A DNA stretch of 52,122 bases, from the NCBI GenBank assembly GCA_016741915.1, contig JACVCS010000017.1, positions 1 to 52,122 of the forward strand, read 5' to 3'. A program made the translations under genes and the position numbers. The DNA is from Phycisphaerales bacterium. GTDB taxonomy: Bacteria > Planctomycetota > Phycisphaerae > Phycisphaerales > UBA1924. Below, piece by piece: positions 25,979 through 35,227 of the stretch. How positions within the stretch are numbered: the first letter of the stretch is position 1; each line of letters begins with the position of its first letter. A model generated the notes under the pieces. It was given only the letters and a program-made list of their open reading frames with translations, made no database searches and had not been told where the DNA came from.

Positions 25979-28900
25979 TTAATCGCAGCCGAGGAAGAAG
26001 AGGTTGAAGAAGAGGTTGTAATCACCCTCGTTGACGCCGTTGTTCGGGCGGTCGGGGGTGGTGGGGAGGGGGTCACCTTGGTCGTTGGCGATATCGCACG
26101 TGCCGTTGATCGCCGCGAGCCCGAGGGCCGACTGAGCGAAGAACCCGTTGGCGGAGAAGAAGGCGTTGTAATCGCCCTCGGTGATGCCGTTGTTGGGCAC
26201 GCCGGGCTGGGGCGGGATGTTGCCCTGATCGTCGGAGATGTCGGCGGGCGAGCAGACGAAGTAGAGCACGACGTTGAGCCCGCTGGGCTGAACTCGGGCG
26301 ATGCGTGTGGTGCCGATGGTGGAGACGATGCCGGGGCTTGCGAAGGCGGGTGTGAAGCCCGTGCCGGTGATGATGGTGTAGGCGAGCCCGCGCACCTCGG
26401 TGCTGTTGAGCACGCGCGCGACGATGTTGCCCTGCACGCTGGGGTTGTTCTGCGAACTGATCACGTCGGCGCTGGTGGTGGAACCGATATCGACCACGAG
26501 CATGCCCCCGGGCCCTTGGATGAAACGCCCTTGAACGTTCAGGGTGCCGACGGCGGGGGTCGTGGTCGGGTCGACATAGACCACGCCGCCGTTGTTGGTC
26601 AGGGGCGAGACGGTGCCGGTGGCGTAGAAGTCGCCGCCGTTGACCGTGATCTGCCCGCCGGTCATGCCGCCGCCGCGGACGAAGGTCTGCCCGGCGTTCT
26701 GGGTGTAGGTGCTGACGCCCGAGATATCGCCCTGCGAGACATCGAAGAGCCCGTTGTTGACGGTGGGGACGCTGTAACCGCGGGAGTTGTTGCCGGTCTT
26801 GATAAAGGAGCCGTTGTTGGTGAAGAGGTTGGTGCCGGTCCAGTTGTTCATGCTGCCGGAACTGAACGTGAACGAACCGTTGTTGGTGAAGTTCAAGCCC
26901 TGGAAGTACCACGTGCCGGCGGTGTTCAGGAAGATGCCCTGGTTGACGATCGAGCCGTTGAGAACGGAGCGATCGCCCCCGGTGTAGTTCATGGTCCGAA
27001 GCGGCGCGACGGTCAGCGTCTTGCCGTTGAGTTGCAGATCGCCCGCGAACCAGTTGAAGCCGTTGCTGCCGGCGATGTTGATCGTCAGGTCATCGGAGAG
27101 GGCGTTGCTCGTGTCGAAGCCGAAGGAGCCGTTGTTCGTGCCGTTGAGTGTGCCCTTGATCGAGCAGTTGCGGAAGAAGAACCCGGCGCCGGAGGAGACA
27201 TTGAACTGCCCGGTGTTGTTCGCGGTGAAGGGCGCGGAGTTCCAACTCACGGTGTTGCCCTGAACGTTGATCGTCCCGTTGTTGGCAGTGGGGATGGCGA
27301 TCGACAGATCGCGCGCCGGGGCGGCGGTGAGAAGTTTGGTCAGCGTGCCGCTGTTCGTGAAGGTGTTGGTCCCGGTCCAGTTGGGCCAGCTTCCGCCGGT
27401 GACGGAGATCGTTCCGCCCGCGTTGTTGTTGAGGTTGATGCCCTGGAAGTACCACGTCCCGGCGGTGTAGCTGAACTGCCCGTTGTTGATCAGCGTGCCG
27501 TTGAGGATGCTGCTATCGCCCCCGGTTCGTGCGAACGTCTGGTTGTTCGTCAGCGTGTTGCCGTTGAGTTGCAGATCCCCGGCGGACCAGTTGAAGCCGT
27601 TGCCGGTGACGTTGAGTGTCAGCGGTCCGCCGAGGTTCGAACTGGCGTCGATGCCCATGAACCCGGCGACGCCCGCGTTGATGGTTCCGGAGATGGCGGA
27701 GTTGCGGAAGAGGAGCTGCCCGGGGTTGGCGACGTTGATCGAAACCGCCGGCGCGAAGCTCGTCGAAGTGCTCTGGAAGATCAACGCGCCGTTCTCCACC
27801 GAAACGCCGCCGCCGACCCCGGTGAACGGCACGCTGTGCGTGAGCGAGTTGGCGGAGGTCTTCCGCAGCACGCCCGCACCGCTGAGCGTGTGCGAGTTCG
27901 TCCCCGTCCAGTTGGACCAGTTGCCACCGGCCGCATCGATCGTCCCGGTGTTCAGCAGCGCGGTGCTCTGGAAATACCACGTGAAGCTGCCCACCGACAG
28001 ATCCGACTGGTTGCGGAACTGCCCGTTCAAAGTCGAGCGGTCCCCGCCCGCGGTCATGCTCATCTTGCCCGTGTTGGTCAGGATCGAGCCGTTCATCTGC
28101 AGATCGCCCGCAGGCCATTGCCAGCCGGACGAGCCGTTGACGTTGAGCGTCAATGAGCCGCCGGTGAGGATGCTGCAGCTTGCGTCCTGCCCCATGAAGC
28201 CGTTCGAAACGGCGTTGACGGTGCCGTTGAGCGTGGCGTTGCGGAAGCGCAGCTCGGCCCCGCCGAAAACCTCCCAAGAAACACTGGGGTTGATGGTGGT
28301 CGGCGCGTTCTGCCAGAAAACGCGACCGGCTTGGACGCTCACGGTTCCGCCGTTCAGGGTGGTGGGGATGGTCTGCGAAAGATCCCCGCCGCCGGTCTTG
28401 ATGATCTGCCCGGTGCTGATGAGGCTGTTGGTCCCGGTCCAGTTGCTCCAGCTCCCGCCCGTTGCGCTCAGCGTTCCGGTGTTGTTGAACGCCTGCGACT
28501 GCCAGTACCACGTACCGGCATTCCACGTGAACGAGCCCTGATTGGCAATCCCGCCGTAGAGCGAGTGATCACCGCCCGACACCACCACCGTGCCCCGCTG
28601 ATTGAAACCCGACCCGGGGTTCAGGTCGCCGCTGGTGATCGTCAGTGTCCCGCCCGCGGCGAGATCCAACGACGCGACGCTCGCCGTTCCGTTCAGGGTC
28701 ACGGCGTTGCTCCCCAAAAAGACCGCGTTCGTCGCCACGGGGAACGGCGGGCTGAACGTGCAGTTGAGCTGCCCGAAGTTGTTGGAGTTTAAGTTCTGAT
28801 TGCCGTTGCAGATCCCCACGACGCACTGATCAAACCAGTTGCTCCCGCACGTTCCTGTCCAAGTCAACGTCTGGGCCTGCGCGGCACTCCCCGCCAGCGC

Positions 28901-28984
28901 CATCAGCGCCATCGGCATCAACCGACGCAGAGCGTTCGTCATGGTGCGGGCGGAGCGGTTCATCATCGGTGCTGTGCGGGTCAT
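25979..28984 (-). CDS. Large secreted repeat protein (beta-solenoid type) with paired dockerin-like modules
   Basis: 1001 residues. The ATG at 28984 has AGGAG 7 nt upstream and is preferred to one at 29017. A signal peptide (LMPMALMALAGSAAQAQ) is followed by at least four repeats of about 150-160 residues. Each has the blocks 'GD.S.LNG...N.G', 'AGTWYFQG', 'GGSW.NWTGTN', 'FRN..I.GT.N' and 'L.LNV.GS.GFNW.AGDLQL' (examples: FNWSAGDLQLNGNTLTN, FNWFAGDLQLNGKTLTV). The Gly/Asn/Thr-rich pattern is that of passenger or filamentous beta-solenoids. The C-terminus has two dockerin-like modules (SPADISDDQG...NNGITEGDYNAFF and DIANDQG...NNGVNEGDYNLFF). No autotransporter barrel is present. It is probably exposed at the cell surface or in the matrix. 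Confidence 0.85.
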   Translation of the reverse strand: MTRTAPMMNRSARTMTNALRRLMPMALMALAGSAAQAQTLTWTGTCGSNWFDQCVVGICNGNQNLNSNNFGQLNCTFSPPFPVATNAVFLGSNAVTLNGTASVASLDLAAGGTLTITSGDLNPGSGFNQRGTVVVSGGDHSLYGGIANQGSFTWNAGTWYWQSQAFNNTGTLSATGGSWSNWTGTNSLISTGQIIKTGGGDLSQTIPTTLNGGTVSVQAGRVFWQNAPTTINPSVSWEVFGGAELRFRNATLNGTVNAVSNGFMGQDASCSILTGGSLTLNVNGSSGWQWPAGDLQMNGSILTNTGKMSMTAGGDRSTLNGQFRNQSDLSVGSFTWYFQSTALLNTGTIDAAGGNWSNWTGTNSHTLSGAGVLRKTSANSLTHSVPFTGVGGGVSVENGALIFQSTSTSFAPAVSINVANPGQLLFRNSAISGTINAGVAGFMGIDASSNLGGPLTLNVTGNGFNWSAGDLQLNGNTLTNNQTFARTGGDSSILNGTLINNGQFSYTAGTWYFQGINLNNNAGGTISVTGGSWPNWTGTNTFTNSGTLTKLLTAAPARDLSIAIPTANNGTINVQGNTVSWNSAPFTANNTGQFNVSSGAGFFFRNCSIKGTLNGTNNGSFGFDTSNALSDDLTINIAGSNGFNWFAGDLQLNGKTLTVAPLRTMNYTGGDRSVLNGSIVNQGIFLNTAGTWYFQGLNFTNNGSFTFSSGSMNNWTGTNLFTNNGSFIKTGNNSRGYSVPTVNNGLFDVSQGDISGVSTYTQNAGQTFVRGGGMTGGQITVNGGDFYATGTVSPLTNNGGVVYVDPTTTPAVGTLNVQGRFIQGPGGMLVVDIGSTTSADVISSQNNPSVQGNIVARVLNSTEVRGLAYTIITGTGFTPAFASPGIVSTIGTTRIARVQPSGLNVVLYFVCSPADISDDQGNIPPQPGVPNNGITEGDYNAFFSANGFFAQSALGLAAINGTCDIANDQGDPLPTTPDRPNNGVNEGDYNLFFNLFFLGCD

Positions 28985-29091
28985 CGGAGATCTCCTGTTC
29001 AAAGGCGGGTGGTTCAAGCCGGCGCGTGGGCGAGGTTCGTGCTGCTTGATTGGTGGATTGATCAGCGGGGGCGTGCAAGCCGTGTCACGGA

Positions 29092-29103
29092 GGTCGATCG
29101 ACC
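29092..29103. promoter_or_regulatory. 12-bp perfect palindrome upstream of the second ECF sigma gene
   Basis: GGTCGATCGACC lies in the 295-bp divergent gap between the dockerin gene and the ECF sigma gene, 177 nt before the sigma start. It is followed by GGGGTTTTTCG. It could be an operator; no gene upstream needs a terminator here. Confidence 0.35.
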
Positions 29104-29279
29104 GGGGTTTTTCGTGGGGTCATGCGTGTTACCAGACCCGCCGAGAACCTCCCATCCCAACGCAGTAGACCACCTTTGGCCTCCTTCTGACACGAACCGG
29201 TCAAAATCACCTGCCAATCCACAGGTTTCAGGGTTAACTTCATACGATCAGGCTTGTTGTCACCCGTGCGGGTTTTCCC

Positions 29280-29870
29280 ATGTTCTCCCAGACCGCCACC
29301 CACACCACGCTCCTCGCCCGCGTCAGCGCGGGCACCGACGCCGCCGCGTGGGTCGAGTTCTGCGATCGCTACGGCGAGCTCATCCGCTCGTTCTGCAAGC
29401 GCCAGGGCCTTCAGAGCGCCGATATCGACGATGTGCAGCAGGACGTGCTGCTGGCCCTGACAAAGTCCATGCCGGGGTTTGTCTATGACCCCACGAAGGG
29501 GCGGTTCAGGGGCTACCTGAAAACCATTGTTTTGCACGCGATTTACCGCCGATCGTGTCAGAAGCGCGGCGAACAGCGCCTACCCGACATCGAGCAGACC
29601 CGCGCCCAGGCCGACTCGGACACCAACGCCGAGACGCACTGGGAGGCGGAATGGCGCCAGTACCACCTTCGCCGGGCGATGCTGGTGATTGAGTCCGAGT
29701 TCTCAGAAACCGACCGCGAAGCCTTCGAGCAGTACGCCGTGAGCGCCCGAGCACCCGCAGAAGTCGCCAGCGACCTGGGCATCAGCGTCGAGAGCGTCTA
29801 CCAGGCCAAATCTCGCCTGCTCAAACGCCTCTCCGCACTGATCGAACAGCAAGTCGCGGAAGAAGGTTGA
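29280..29870 (+). CDS. ECF-type sigma factor paired with a Ser/Thr kinase
   Basis: 196 residues. Region 2 reads TTLLARVSAGTDAAAWVEFC then DRYGELIRSFCKRQGLQSAD and DIDDVQQDVLLAL, the style of planctomycete ECF sigma factors. Region 4 has the helix-turn-helix APAEVASDLGISVESVYQAK. The gene lies 48 bp upstream of a large serine/threonine kinase on the same strand, an arrangement known for ECF groups whose activity is controlled by a Ser/Thr kinase. No anti-sigma gene is adjacent. ATG at 29280; the upstream gap holds a 12-bp palindrome. Confidence 0.87.
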   Translation: MFSQTATHTTLLARVSAGTDAAAWVEFCDRYGELIRSFCKRQGLQSADIDDVQQDVLLALTKSMPGFVYDPTKGRFRGYLKTIVLHAIYRRSCQKRGEQRLPDIEQTRAQADSDTNAETHWEAEWRQYHLRRAMLVIESEFSETDREAFEQYAVSARAPAEVASDLGISVESVYQAKSRLLKRLSALIEQQVAEEG

Positions 29871-29918
29871 GCCCCGCCCGCGCCGTCCCCCTTCACCGCC
29901 CGATCCGCAAGCACGCGC

Positions 29919-32648
29919 ATGTTGAGCGAACAGAGCCGATCCTGGTTCCACGACGAAGGCGGCATCCTCACCGAGCTGCGCGCAACCGCCGCCCGCGCCG
30001 CCCCACCGACAATCCCGGGGTACCGCGATATTCGCGAACTCCGCCGCGGCGGGCAAGGTGCCGTCTACACCGCGCTGCAGAACTCCACCAACCGCGCGGT
30101 GGCGATCAAACTGCTGCTCGACGGCGCCCTCGCCTCGGGTGTCGCGCGTCGCCGATTTGAACGCGAGATCGATCTCGCCGCGGCCCTGCGACACCCCAAC
30201 ATCGTCAGCATCTACGACAGCGGCGTCACAGCCGACGGCCGGCCGTACCTCGTCATGGAGTACATCGAGGGCCGACCCGTCGATGTCTTCGTCCGCGCCC
30301 TTCGCGAAGGTCAAACCCCGGGCGAGACGCTTGACCTCTTTCCCTCAGGCGCCCGCACACGCACCCTCCCCACGGGCGTCTCACGCGTCATCGCCCTCTT
30401 CGCCACCATTGCCGAGGCCATCCAGGCCGCCCACGGCCGGGGCGTCATCCACCGCGACCTGAAGCCCAGCAACATCCGCGTGACCGGCGCGGGCACCCCG
30501 GTCATCCTCGACTTCGGGCTCGCCAAGGCCATCACGCTCTCCACCAGCGACGACCCCCTCGCCCCCGCCTCACGCTCGATCAACCACGCCACGCTCAGCG
30601 GCAGCGGTCAGTTCCTGGGCAGCCTCGCCTGGGCCAGCCCAGAACAAGCCGCCGGCCGACTCAACGACATCGACGTCCGCACCGACGTCTACGCCCTGGG
30701 CGTGATGCTCTACCACGCCCTCACAGGCCGATTCCCGTACGAAGTGACCTCGGGCCTGCGGGCAACGCTCGAACACATCGAGAAGACCGAGCCGACCAAG
30801 CCTTCAAGCGTCGCGACATGGATCGACGACGAGCTGGAAACCATCGTGCTTCGCTGCCTCGCAAAGGAGCCCGCACGCCGATACGCCACCGCGGCGGATC
30901 TCGCCCGCGATCTGCGCAGTTATCTCGCGGGTGAGGCGATCATCGCCAAAGCCGACAGCACGTGGTACGTCGCCCGCAAGACGCTGCGCCGCCACCGCGG
31001 CGTGTTCATCTTCGCCGGCGCGTCGATCGTCGCCCTCGCGGCCTTCTCCGTCACCATGCTCGGGCTCTACACCCGCGCAAGCAAGGCCGAGCAGAGCGCC
31101 CAGCAGCGCGTCGACGAGCTGCGCTCAACCGTCACGTTCATCAGTGAAATGCTCTCCTCGCCCGACCCGGGGAACAAAGGCCGCGACGCGAAGATCATCG
31201 ACGTGATCGACCAGGCCGAGCGGAAACTCCGCGACGAAGCCACGCTCACGCTGCAGACGCGGTCGCAGCTCCGTGCCACGCTCGCCGGCACGTACATGGG
31301 CCTCGGTCAGTACGACAAAGCCGAGGCGCTCTTCGCCCAAGCCGCCGCCGATCTGACCGACGCCGATGCCGATCCAGCAACGCACGTAGAGCGGCTGCGC
31401 CTCAGCGCCCGCCGGGCCTTCTGCCTCTCACGCGCCGGGCGGCTGGACGAAGCCGAGGCCCTCGCTCGCCAGACCGATCAACTCTCCGCGAATCTCACCG
31501 ACGAACAGCGAACGCTCATCGCCCCGGGCAACGCCTTGGGCGAGGCCCTCGGCGCCCGTGGCAAGCTCGAAGACGCCATCGCCGCCTTCGCATCACAGCT
31601 CGAAGTCTGCCGCCGGGTGGATTCGCCACTGGCGCGGACCACCGCCATCACCGCCGCTCAGAACATGGGCGTGATGTACCGCCAACTCGACAAGCTCGAC
31701 GAATCGCAGAAAGCCTTCGAGCAGGCCCTCGCCCTGCAGGGTCCGCAGCCCGAGGCCACCCCCGAGGCCGCCCGTCTGCTGAACAACATGGCCTCGCTGC
31801 TGCACTCCCGCGGCAAGCTCGATCAGGCCGAGCAGACCTACCGCTCCGCCATCGACATGATGCAGCAGGTCTTCGGCCCTTCGCACGACGACACCCTCAT
31901 CGCCCGCAGCAACCTGGGCGTGCTGTACTTGGATCTCAACCGCCCGACCGAAGCCGTGCCCGTCTTCCGCGAGCTGCTGGAGATCAGCGAGAAGGCCTAT
32001 GGGCTGAAGAACCCCGTGGTGCTCACGCACATGAACAACCTGGGCAACGCCCTCGAGCGCGCCGGGCAGATGGACGAAGCCGAGCGTGTCACGCGCCGGT
32101 GTGCCGAGCTTCGTGCCGACGCCCTGGGCCCGACGCACCCGCACACGATGATCACGCTGGGCAACCTCAGCGGGATCCTCATGGCCCTGAACCGCAACGA
32201 CGAAGCCATCACCGCCTCGCGCCAACTGCTCGAAGCTCAGCAGAAGTCCTTGAACGAAGATTCTTTCGATCTGGTGATCACGCGCAACACCCTGGGCCTG
32301 CTGCTTCAAAGAACCGGCAAGCCCGACGAAGCGCTCCCGATGTTCGAAACGGCGCAAGCCTCGTGCATCAAGACGAAGGGCCCGGAGCACTACGCCGTGG
32401 GTTTGTTCATGGGCAACCGCGCACGGTGCCTGCTGGCGCTGAACCGCTTCGTCGACGCCGAGCCGCTGGCGCGTGAGAGCTACCAGCGGCTGAAGACCCA
32501 CCTCAAACCCAACGACAAGCGGCTGAAGCAATCCCGCGAAACCCTCTCGCAAGTCCTGCGCGCGCTGAACAAAGTCGACGAAGCCGAAACGATCGAGCGC
32601 GAGGCACCCAACGATCTCGCGCCGCCTCAGCCGCCCGCGAAGCCATAA
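29919..32648 (+). CDS. Membrane Ser/Thr protein kinase with C-terminal TPR repeats
   Basis: 909 residues. The Hanks-type kinase domain occupies about 35-325: glycine loop RRGGQGAVY, VAIK lysine, HRDLKPSN catalytic loop, DFGLAK metal-binding motif, WASPEQ activation segment and DVYALGVMLYHALTGRFPYE. A membrane helix follows (VFIFAGASIVALAAFSVTML at about 360-380), then some 500 residues of tetratricopeptide repeats typical of kinase-TPR sensors (QLDKLDESQKAFEQALAL; LLNNMASLLHSRGKLDQAEQ; HMNNLGNALERAGQMDEAE). The kinase is cytoplasmic and the TPR region lies beyond the membrane helix. It probably phosphorylates or regulates the adjacent ECF sigma factor. All core catalytic residues are present. 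Confidence 0.95.
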   Translation: MLSEQSRSWFHDEGGILTELRATAARAAPPTIPGYRDIRELRRGGQGAVYTALQNSTNRAVAIKLLLDGALASGVARRRFEREIDLAAALRHPNIVSIYDSGVTADGRPYLVMEYIEGRPVDVFVRALREGQTPGETLDLFPSGARTRTLPTGVSRVIALFATIAEAIQAAHGRGVIHRDLKPSNIRVTGAGTPVILDFGLAKAITLSTSDDPLAPASRSINHATLSGSGQFLGSLAWASPEQAAGRLNDIDVRTDVYALGVMLYHALTGRFPYEVTSGLRATLEHIEKTEPTKPSSVATWIDDELETIVLRCLAKEPARRYATAADLARDLRSYLAGEAIIAKADSTWYVARKTLRRHRGVFIFAGASIVALAAFSVTMLGLYTRASKAEQSAQQRVDELRSTVTFISEMLSSPDPGNKGRDAKIIDVIDQAERKLRDEATLTLQTRSQLRATLAGTYMGLGQYDKAEALFAQAAADLTDADADPATHVERLRLSARRAFCLSRAGRLDEAEALARQTDQLSANLTDEQRTLIAPGNALGEALGARGKLEDAIAAFASQLEVCRRVDSPLARTTAITAAQNMGVMYRQLDKLDESQKAFEQALALQGPQPEATPEAARLLNNMASLLHSRGKLDQAEQTYRSAIDMMQQVFGPSHDDTLIARSNLGVLYLDLNRPTEAVPVFRELLEISEKAYGLKNPVVLTHMNNLGNALERAGQMDEAERVTRRCAELRADALGPTHPHTMITLGNLSGILMALNRNDEAITASRQLLEAQQKSLNEDSFDLVITRNTLGLLLQRTGKPDEALPMFETAQASCIKTKGPEHYAVGLFMGNRARCLLALNRFVDAEPLARESYQRLKTHLKPNDKRLKQSRETLSQVLRALNKVDEAETIEREAPNDLAPPQPPAKP

Positions 32649-32702
32649 GCCCGCCGCCGATTGCGATCCGCGACATCATCCACATCACCGCATTCGAGCA
32701 AT

Positions 32703-32754
32703 CAAAAACAAAACCGCCCGCGAAACCTCGGCCTTCGCCGACGTTCACAGGCGG
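32703..32754 (-). terminator. Terminator of the small dockerin gene
   Basis: On the minus strand CCGCC (32754-32750) pairs with GGCGG (32718-32714), enclosing an inner TCGGC-gaag-GCCGA hairpin (32741-32728), and the stem is followed by TTTTGTTTTTGATT. It lies in the gap between the convergent kinase and dockerin genes and could also serve the kinase transcript weakly. Confidence 0.6.
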
Positions 32755-32793
32755 GAGATGGCGTTCACACCCAACCGATCCGCCGCGAGTTCA

Positions 32794-33312
32794 TTACGGG
32801 CAGGGCAGGAACAGGTTGTTGAAGAAGCAGTTGTAATCGCCCTCGTTCACGCCGTTGTTTGCGCCGGTGGGGATATCAAACGGCGGCAGGGCCGTGCCCT
32901 GATCGTCCGCGATGTCGCAGTACTGACCAACCCCCGCCGGACCCAGCGAGGACTGGAAGAAGAACCCGTCGGCCGAGAAGAAGCAGTTGTAATCGCCCTC
33001 GTTCACGCCGTTGTTTGTGCAGGTGGTGTTCACCGCCAGCGGGTCACCCGTATCGCACCCGATGTCGGCGGGTTGGCAACCCGTGGTGCGCTCACCGACG
33101 CCGGGCCAGAAGCCGCCGCGGAGCGTGAACGTCCCGCCGCTGAGCGTCCCGGCATCGGGCTGCCCGATGGTCCCGCTGAGGACAAACGTGCCGCCGGTGG
33201 ACGTGCCGCCACCGCCGTCGATGGTGTACCAGGTGATCGAGGGCTGAGCGAGGGCCGAGGAGGCCGCCGCAAGACCGACAAGCGTCGCCGCCGCGAGAAT
33301 GGATGAACGCAT
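32794..33312 (-). CDS. Small secreted protein with paired dockerin-like modules
   Basis: 172 residues; the ATG at 33312 has GAGGAG 6 nt upstream. Signal peptide MRSSILAAATLVGLAAASSA is followed by one short beta domain (ITWYTIDGGGGTSTGGTFVL, then SGTIGQPDAG and GGFWPG), a motif found in many planctomycete secreted proteins. Two dockerin-like modules fill the C-terminal half (ADIGCDTGD...NNGVNEGDYNCFF and DIADDQG...NNGVNEGDYNCFF), ending LFLPCP. It is the minimal member of the four dockerin-bearing proteins here. Function is unknown; a small structural or adaptor subunit is possible. A hairpin terminator follows. Confidence 0.85.
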   Translation of the reverse strand: MRSSILAAATLVGLAAASSALAQPSITWYTIDGGGGTSTGGTFVLSGTIGQPDAGTLSGGTFTLRGGFWPGVGERTTGCQPADIGCDTGDPLAVNTTCTNNGVNEGDYNCFFSADGFFFQSSLGPAGVGQYCDIADDQGTALPPFDIPTGANNGVNEGDYNCFFNNLFLPCP

Positions 33313-33664
33313 GGATACTCCTCTACGCGCCTGAGCATCGAGACAGCCGAGACCCCGAGCAGCCGTGACCGGCTCCCAAAGACAGCGGATAGAGAGTACC
33401 AGACAATCCCGCGGCGACAATGCCCCGCGCCGCACTTTCCCGTACCAAACCTCCTGGGATCGGACCCTCATCAACCAAAGTTGATCGAAACCACCCCAAC
33501 AAAGAAAGAACAGTAATCACGCTCAGGTTCAGCGCGATCCCGGCGCACGCCCAGTTCGAATCTCTCCGCACCCGGTTCCTATAGTCGGAGTCCCAACCCA
33601 AAGCGCTTCCCGGCGGGGTTTTCGCCCCGTCGCGCTTCGGTTCGGGTTTCAAAGGGTTCTCTCC
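33313..33664. promoter_or_regulatory. Divergent promoter region of the small dockerin gene and lpdA
   Basis: No gene. TATAGT at 33580-33585 is a candidate -10 for lpdA. AAGCGC (33601-33606) pairs with GCGCTT (33632-33637) around an inner GGGG-ttttcg-CCCC hairpin, forming a leader structure that ends 27 nt before the lpdA GTG. A TTCGAAT block near 33554 looks like a tRNA T-loop but has no matching stems. Confidence 0.4.
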
Positions 33665-35227
33665 GTGAGCGACTCCAACCATTTCGACGTGATCGTCATC
33701 GGTGGCGGCCCGGCCGGGTACGTCGGGGCCATCCGCGCCGCACAGCTCGGGTTCAAAACCGCCATCATCGAACGCGCCAAGCTCGGCGGCGTTTGCCTCA
33801 ACTGGGGCTGCATCCCCAGCAAGGCCCTCCTCGCCAACGCCGAACTCGTCGAAAAAATCAAAAAACAGGACGACCAGAAGTTCTGGGGCCTCAAGCTCCC
33901 CGCCGGTGAAATCGGCCTCGACTGGGACCGCGTCATCGGCCGCTCGCGCGACGTCGCTTCCAAACTCAACAAGGGCGTTGAGTTCCTGATGAAGAAGAAC
34001 AAAATCACCTTCATCACCGGCAACGCCAAACTCACCGGCGCCGCCACCCCCGCCAACGCCGGCAAGTGCAAGGTCGAAGTCCAGGAGTGCCAGGTCCGCG
34101 AAGAGCTCACCAGCGCCCCCGCCACCCCGGGTAAGACCACCCAGACCCTCACCGCCGACCACGTCATCGTCGCCACAGGCTCCGTCGCCCGCGACCTGCC
34201 CTTCGCCAAGTTCGACGGCGACAAAATCTGGGGCGCCCGCGAAGCGATGTACAACAAGGAAAAGCCCAAGAAACTCGTCGTCGTCGGCGCCGGCGCCATC
34301 GGCATGGAGTTCGCCTACTTCTACCACTCCATGGGCACCGAGGTCACCATCATCGAAATGATGGACCGCATCCTTCCCGTCGAAGACAAAGACGTCTCCG
34401 TCGCGATGGAAAAGCTCTACCGCAAGCACGGCTTCAACATCCTCACCTCCACAACCACCCTCGCCATCGACAAGACCGGCCCCGGCGTCAAAGTCACCTA
34501 CGCCCCCTTTGCCGCGGGCAAGGCCGACGAATCCAAGAAGCAGACCATCGAGGCCGACAAGGTCCTTCTCGCGGTGGGTGTCGTGGGCCGGACCGACGGC
34601 CTCTGCGACGCCAACCTCGGTCTGAAGATCGAGAAGGGCCACATCGTCACCGACTTCAAGCCCGGCGTGACCAAGAACGAGGCCATCGATTACAAGACGA
34701 ACCTCCCGGGCGTCTACGCCGTAGGCGATGTCATCGGCCCGCCCTGGCTGGCGCACGTCGCCAGCGAAGAGGCGATCCTCTGCGTCGAGCGCATCGCCTG
34801 GCGCAAGGACCCCAAGAAGCACCACGAGCCGATCCCGATGGATTACTCGGTGATCCCGGGCTGCACGTACTGCATCCCGCAGGTCGCCAGCGTGGGCTTC
34901 ACGGAGCAGAAGCTCATCGAGCAGGGTCTGGTCAAGGGCAAGGACTATGCCGTGGGCACCTTCCCCTTCACCGCGCTGGGCAAGGCCATCGCCGCCGCCC
35001 ACACCGACGGGTTCGTCAAGATCATCCGCGGCCTGCCCCGCGGCGAGGTCCTCGGCGCCCACATCATGGGCGACCAGGCCACCGAACTGATCGCCGAGCT
35101 CAGCCTCGCCCGTCGCCTTGAGGCAACCACCGAGGAACTCATCGCCACCGTGCACGCGCACCCGACGATGCACGAGAGCGTGCACGAGGCCGCCCTTGCC
35201 AGCGAAGGCCGCGTCATCAACGCCTGA
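33665..35227 (+). CDS. lpdA: Dihydrolipoyl dehydrogenase (E3)
   Basis: 520 residues; starts at a GTG. The FAD-binding GGGPAGYVGAIRAAQLGFKT near residue 13, the redox disulfide in GGVCLNWGCIPSKALL, the NAD-binding VVGAGAIGMEFAYFYHSMG, the second FAD motif YAVGDVIGPPWLAHVASEEA, and the catalytic HAHPTMHES pair near the C-terminus are all present. The enzyme re-oxidises dihydrolipoamide of 2-oxoacid dehydrogenase and glycine cleavage complexes, producing NADH. An insertion of about 25 residues near 145 (ECQVREELTSAPATPGKT) makes it longer than the usual 470. No E1 or E2 genes are nearby, so it probably serves several complexes. A strong terminator follows. Confidence 0.97.
   Translation: MSDSNHFDVIVIGGGPAGYVGAIRAAQLGFKTAIIERAKLGGVCLNWGCIPSKALLANAELVEKIKKQDDQKFWGLKLPAGEIGLDWDRVIGRSRDVASKLNKGVEFLMKKNKITFITGNAKLTGAATPANAGKCKVEVQECQVREELTSAPATPGKTTQTLTADHVIVATGSVARDLPFAKFDGDKIWGAREAMYNKEKPKKLVVVGAGAIGMEFAYFYHSMGTEVTIIEMMDRILPVEDKDVSVAMEKLYRKHGFNILTSTTTLAIDKTGPGVKVTYAPFAAGKADESKKQTIEADKVLLAVGVVGRTDGLCDANLGLKIEKGHIVTDFKPGVTKNEAIDYKTNLPGVYAVGDVIGPPWLAHVASEEAILCVERIAWRKDPKKHHEPIPMDYSVIPGCTYCIPQVASVGFTEQKLIEQGLVKGKDYAVGTFPFTALGKAIAAAHTDGFVKIIRGLPRGEVLGAHIMGDQATELIAELSLARRLEATTEELIATVHAHPTMHESVHEAALASEGRVINA

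Noticed and set aside
25916-28156. 746-codon plus-strand open frame opposite the repeat-rich dockerin gene
   Set aside because: It is the mirror of a repetitive gene; the minus-strand frame has a signal peptide, repeats and dockerin modules while this frame only shows the antisense of those repeats.
33545-33580. tRNA-like T-arm (CAGTTCGAATCTC) upstream of lpdA
   Set aside because: The bases on each side do not form a 5-bp stem and no acceptor, D or anticodon arm could be found.
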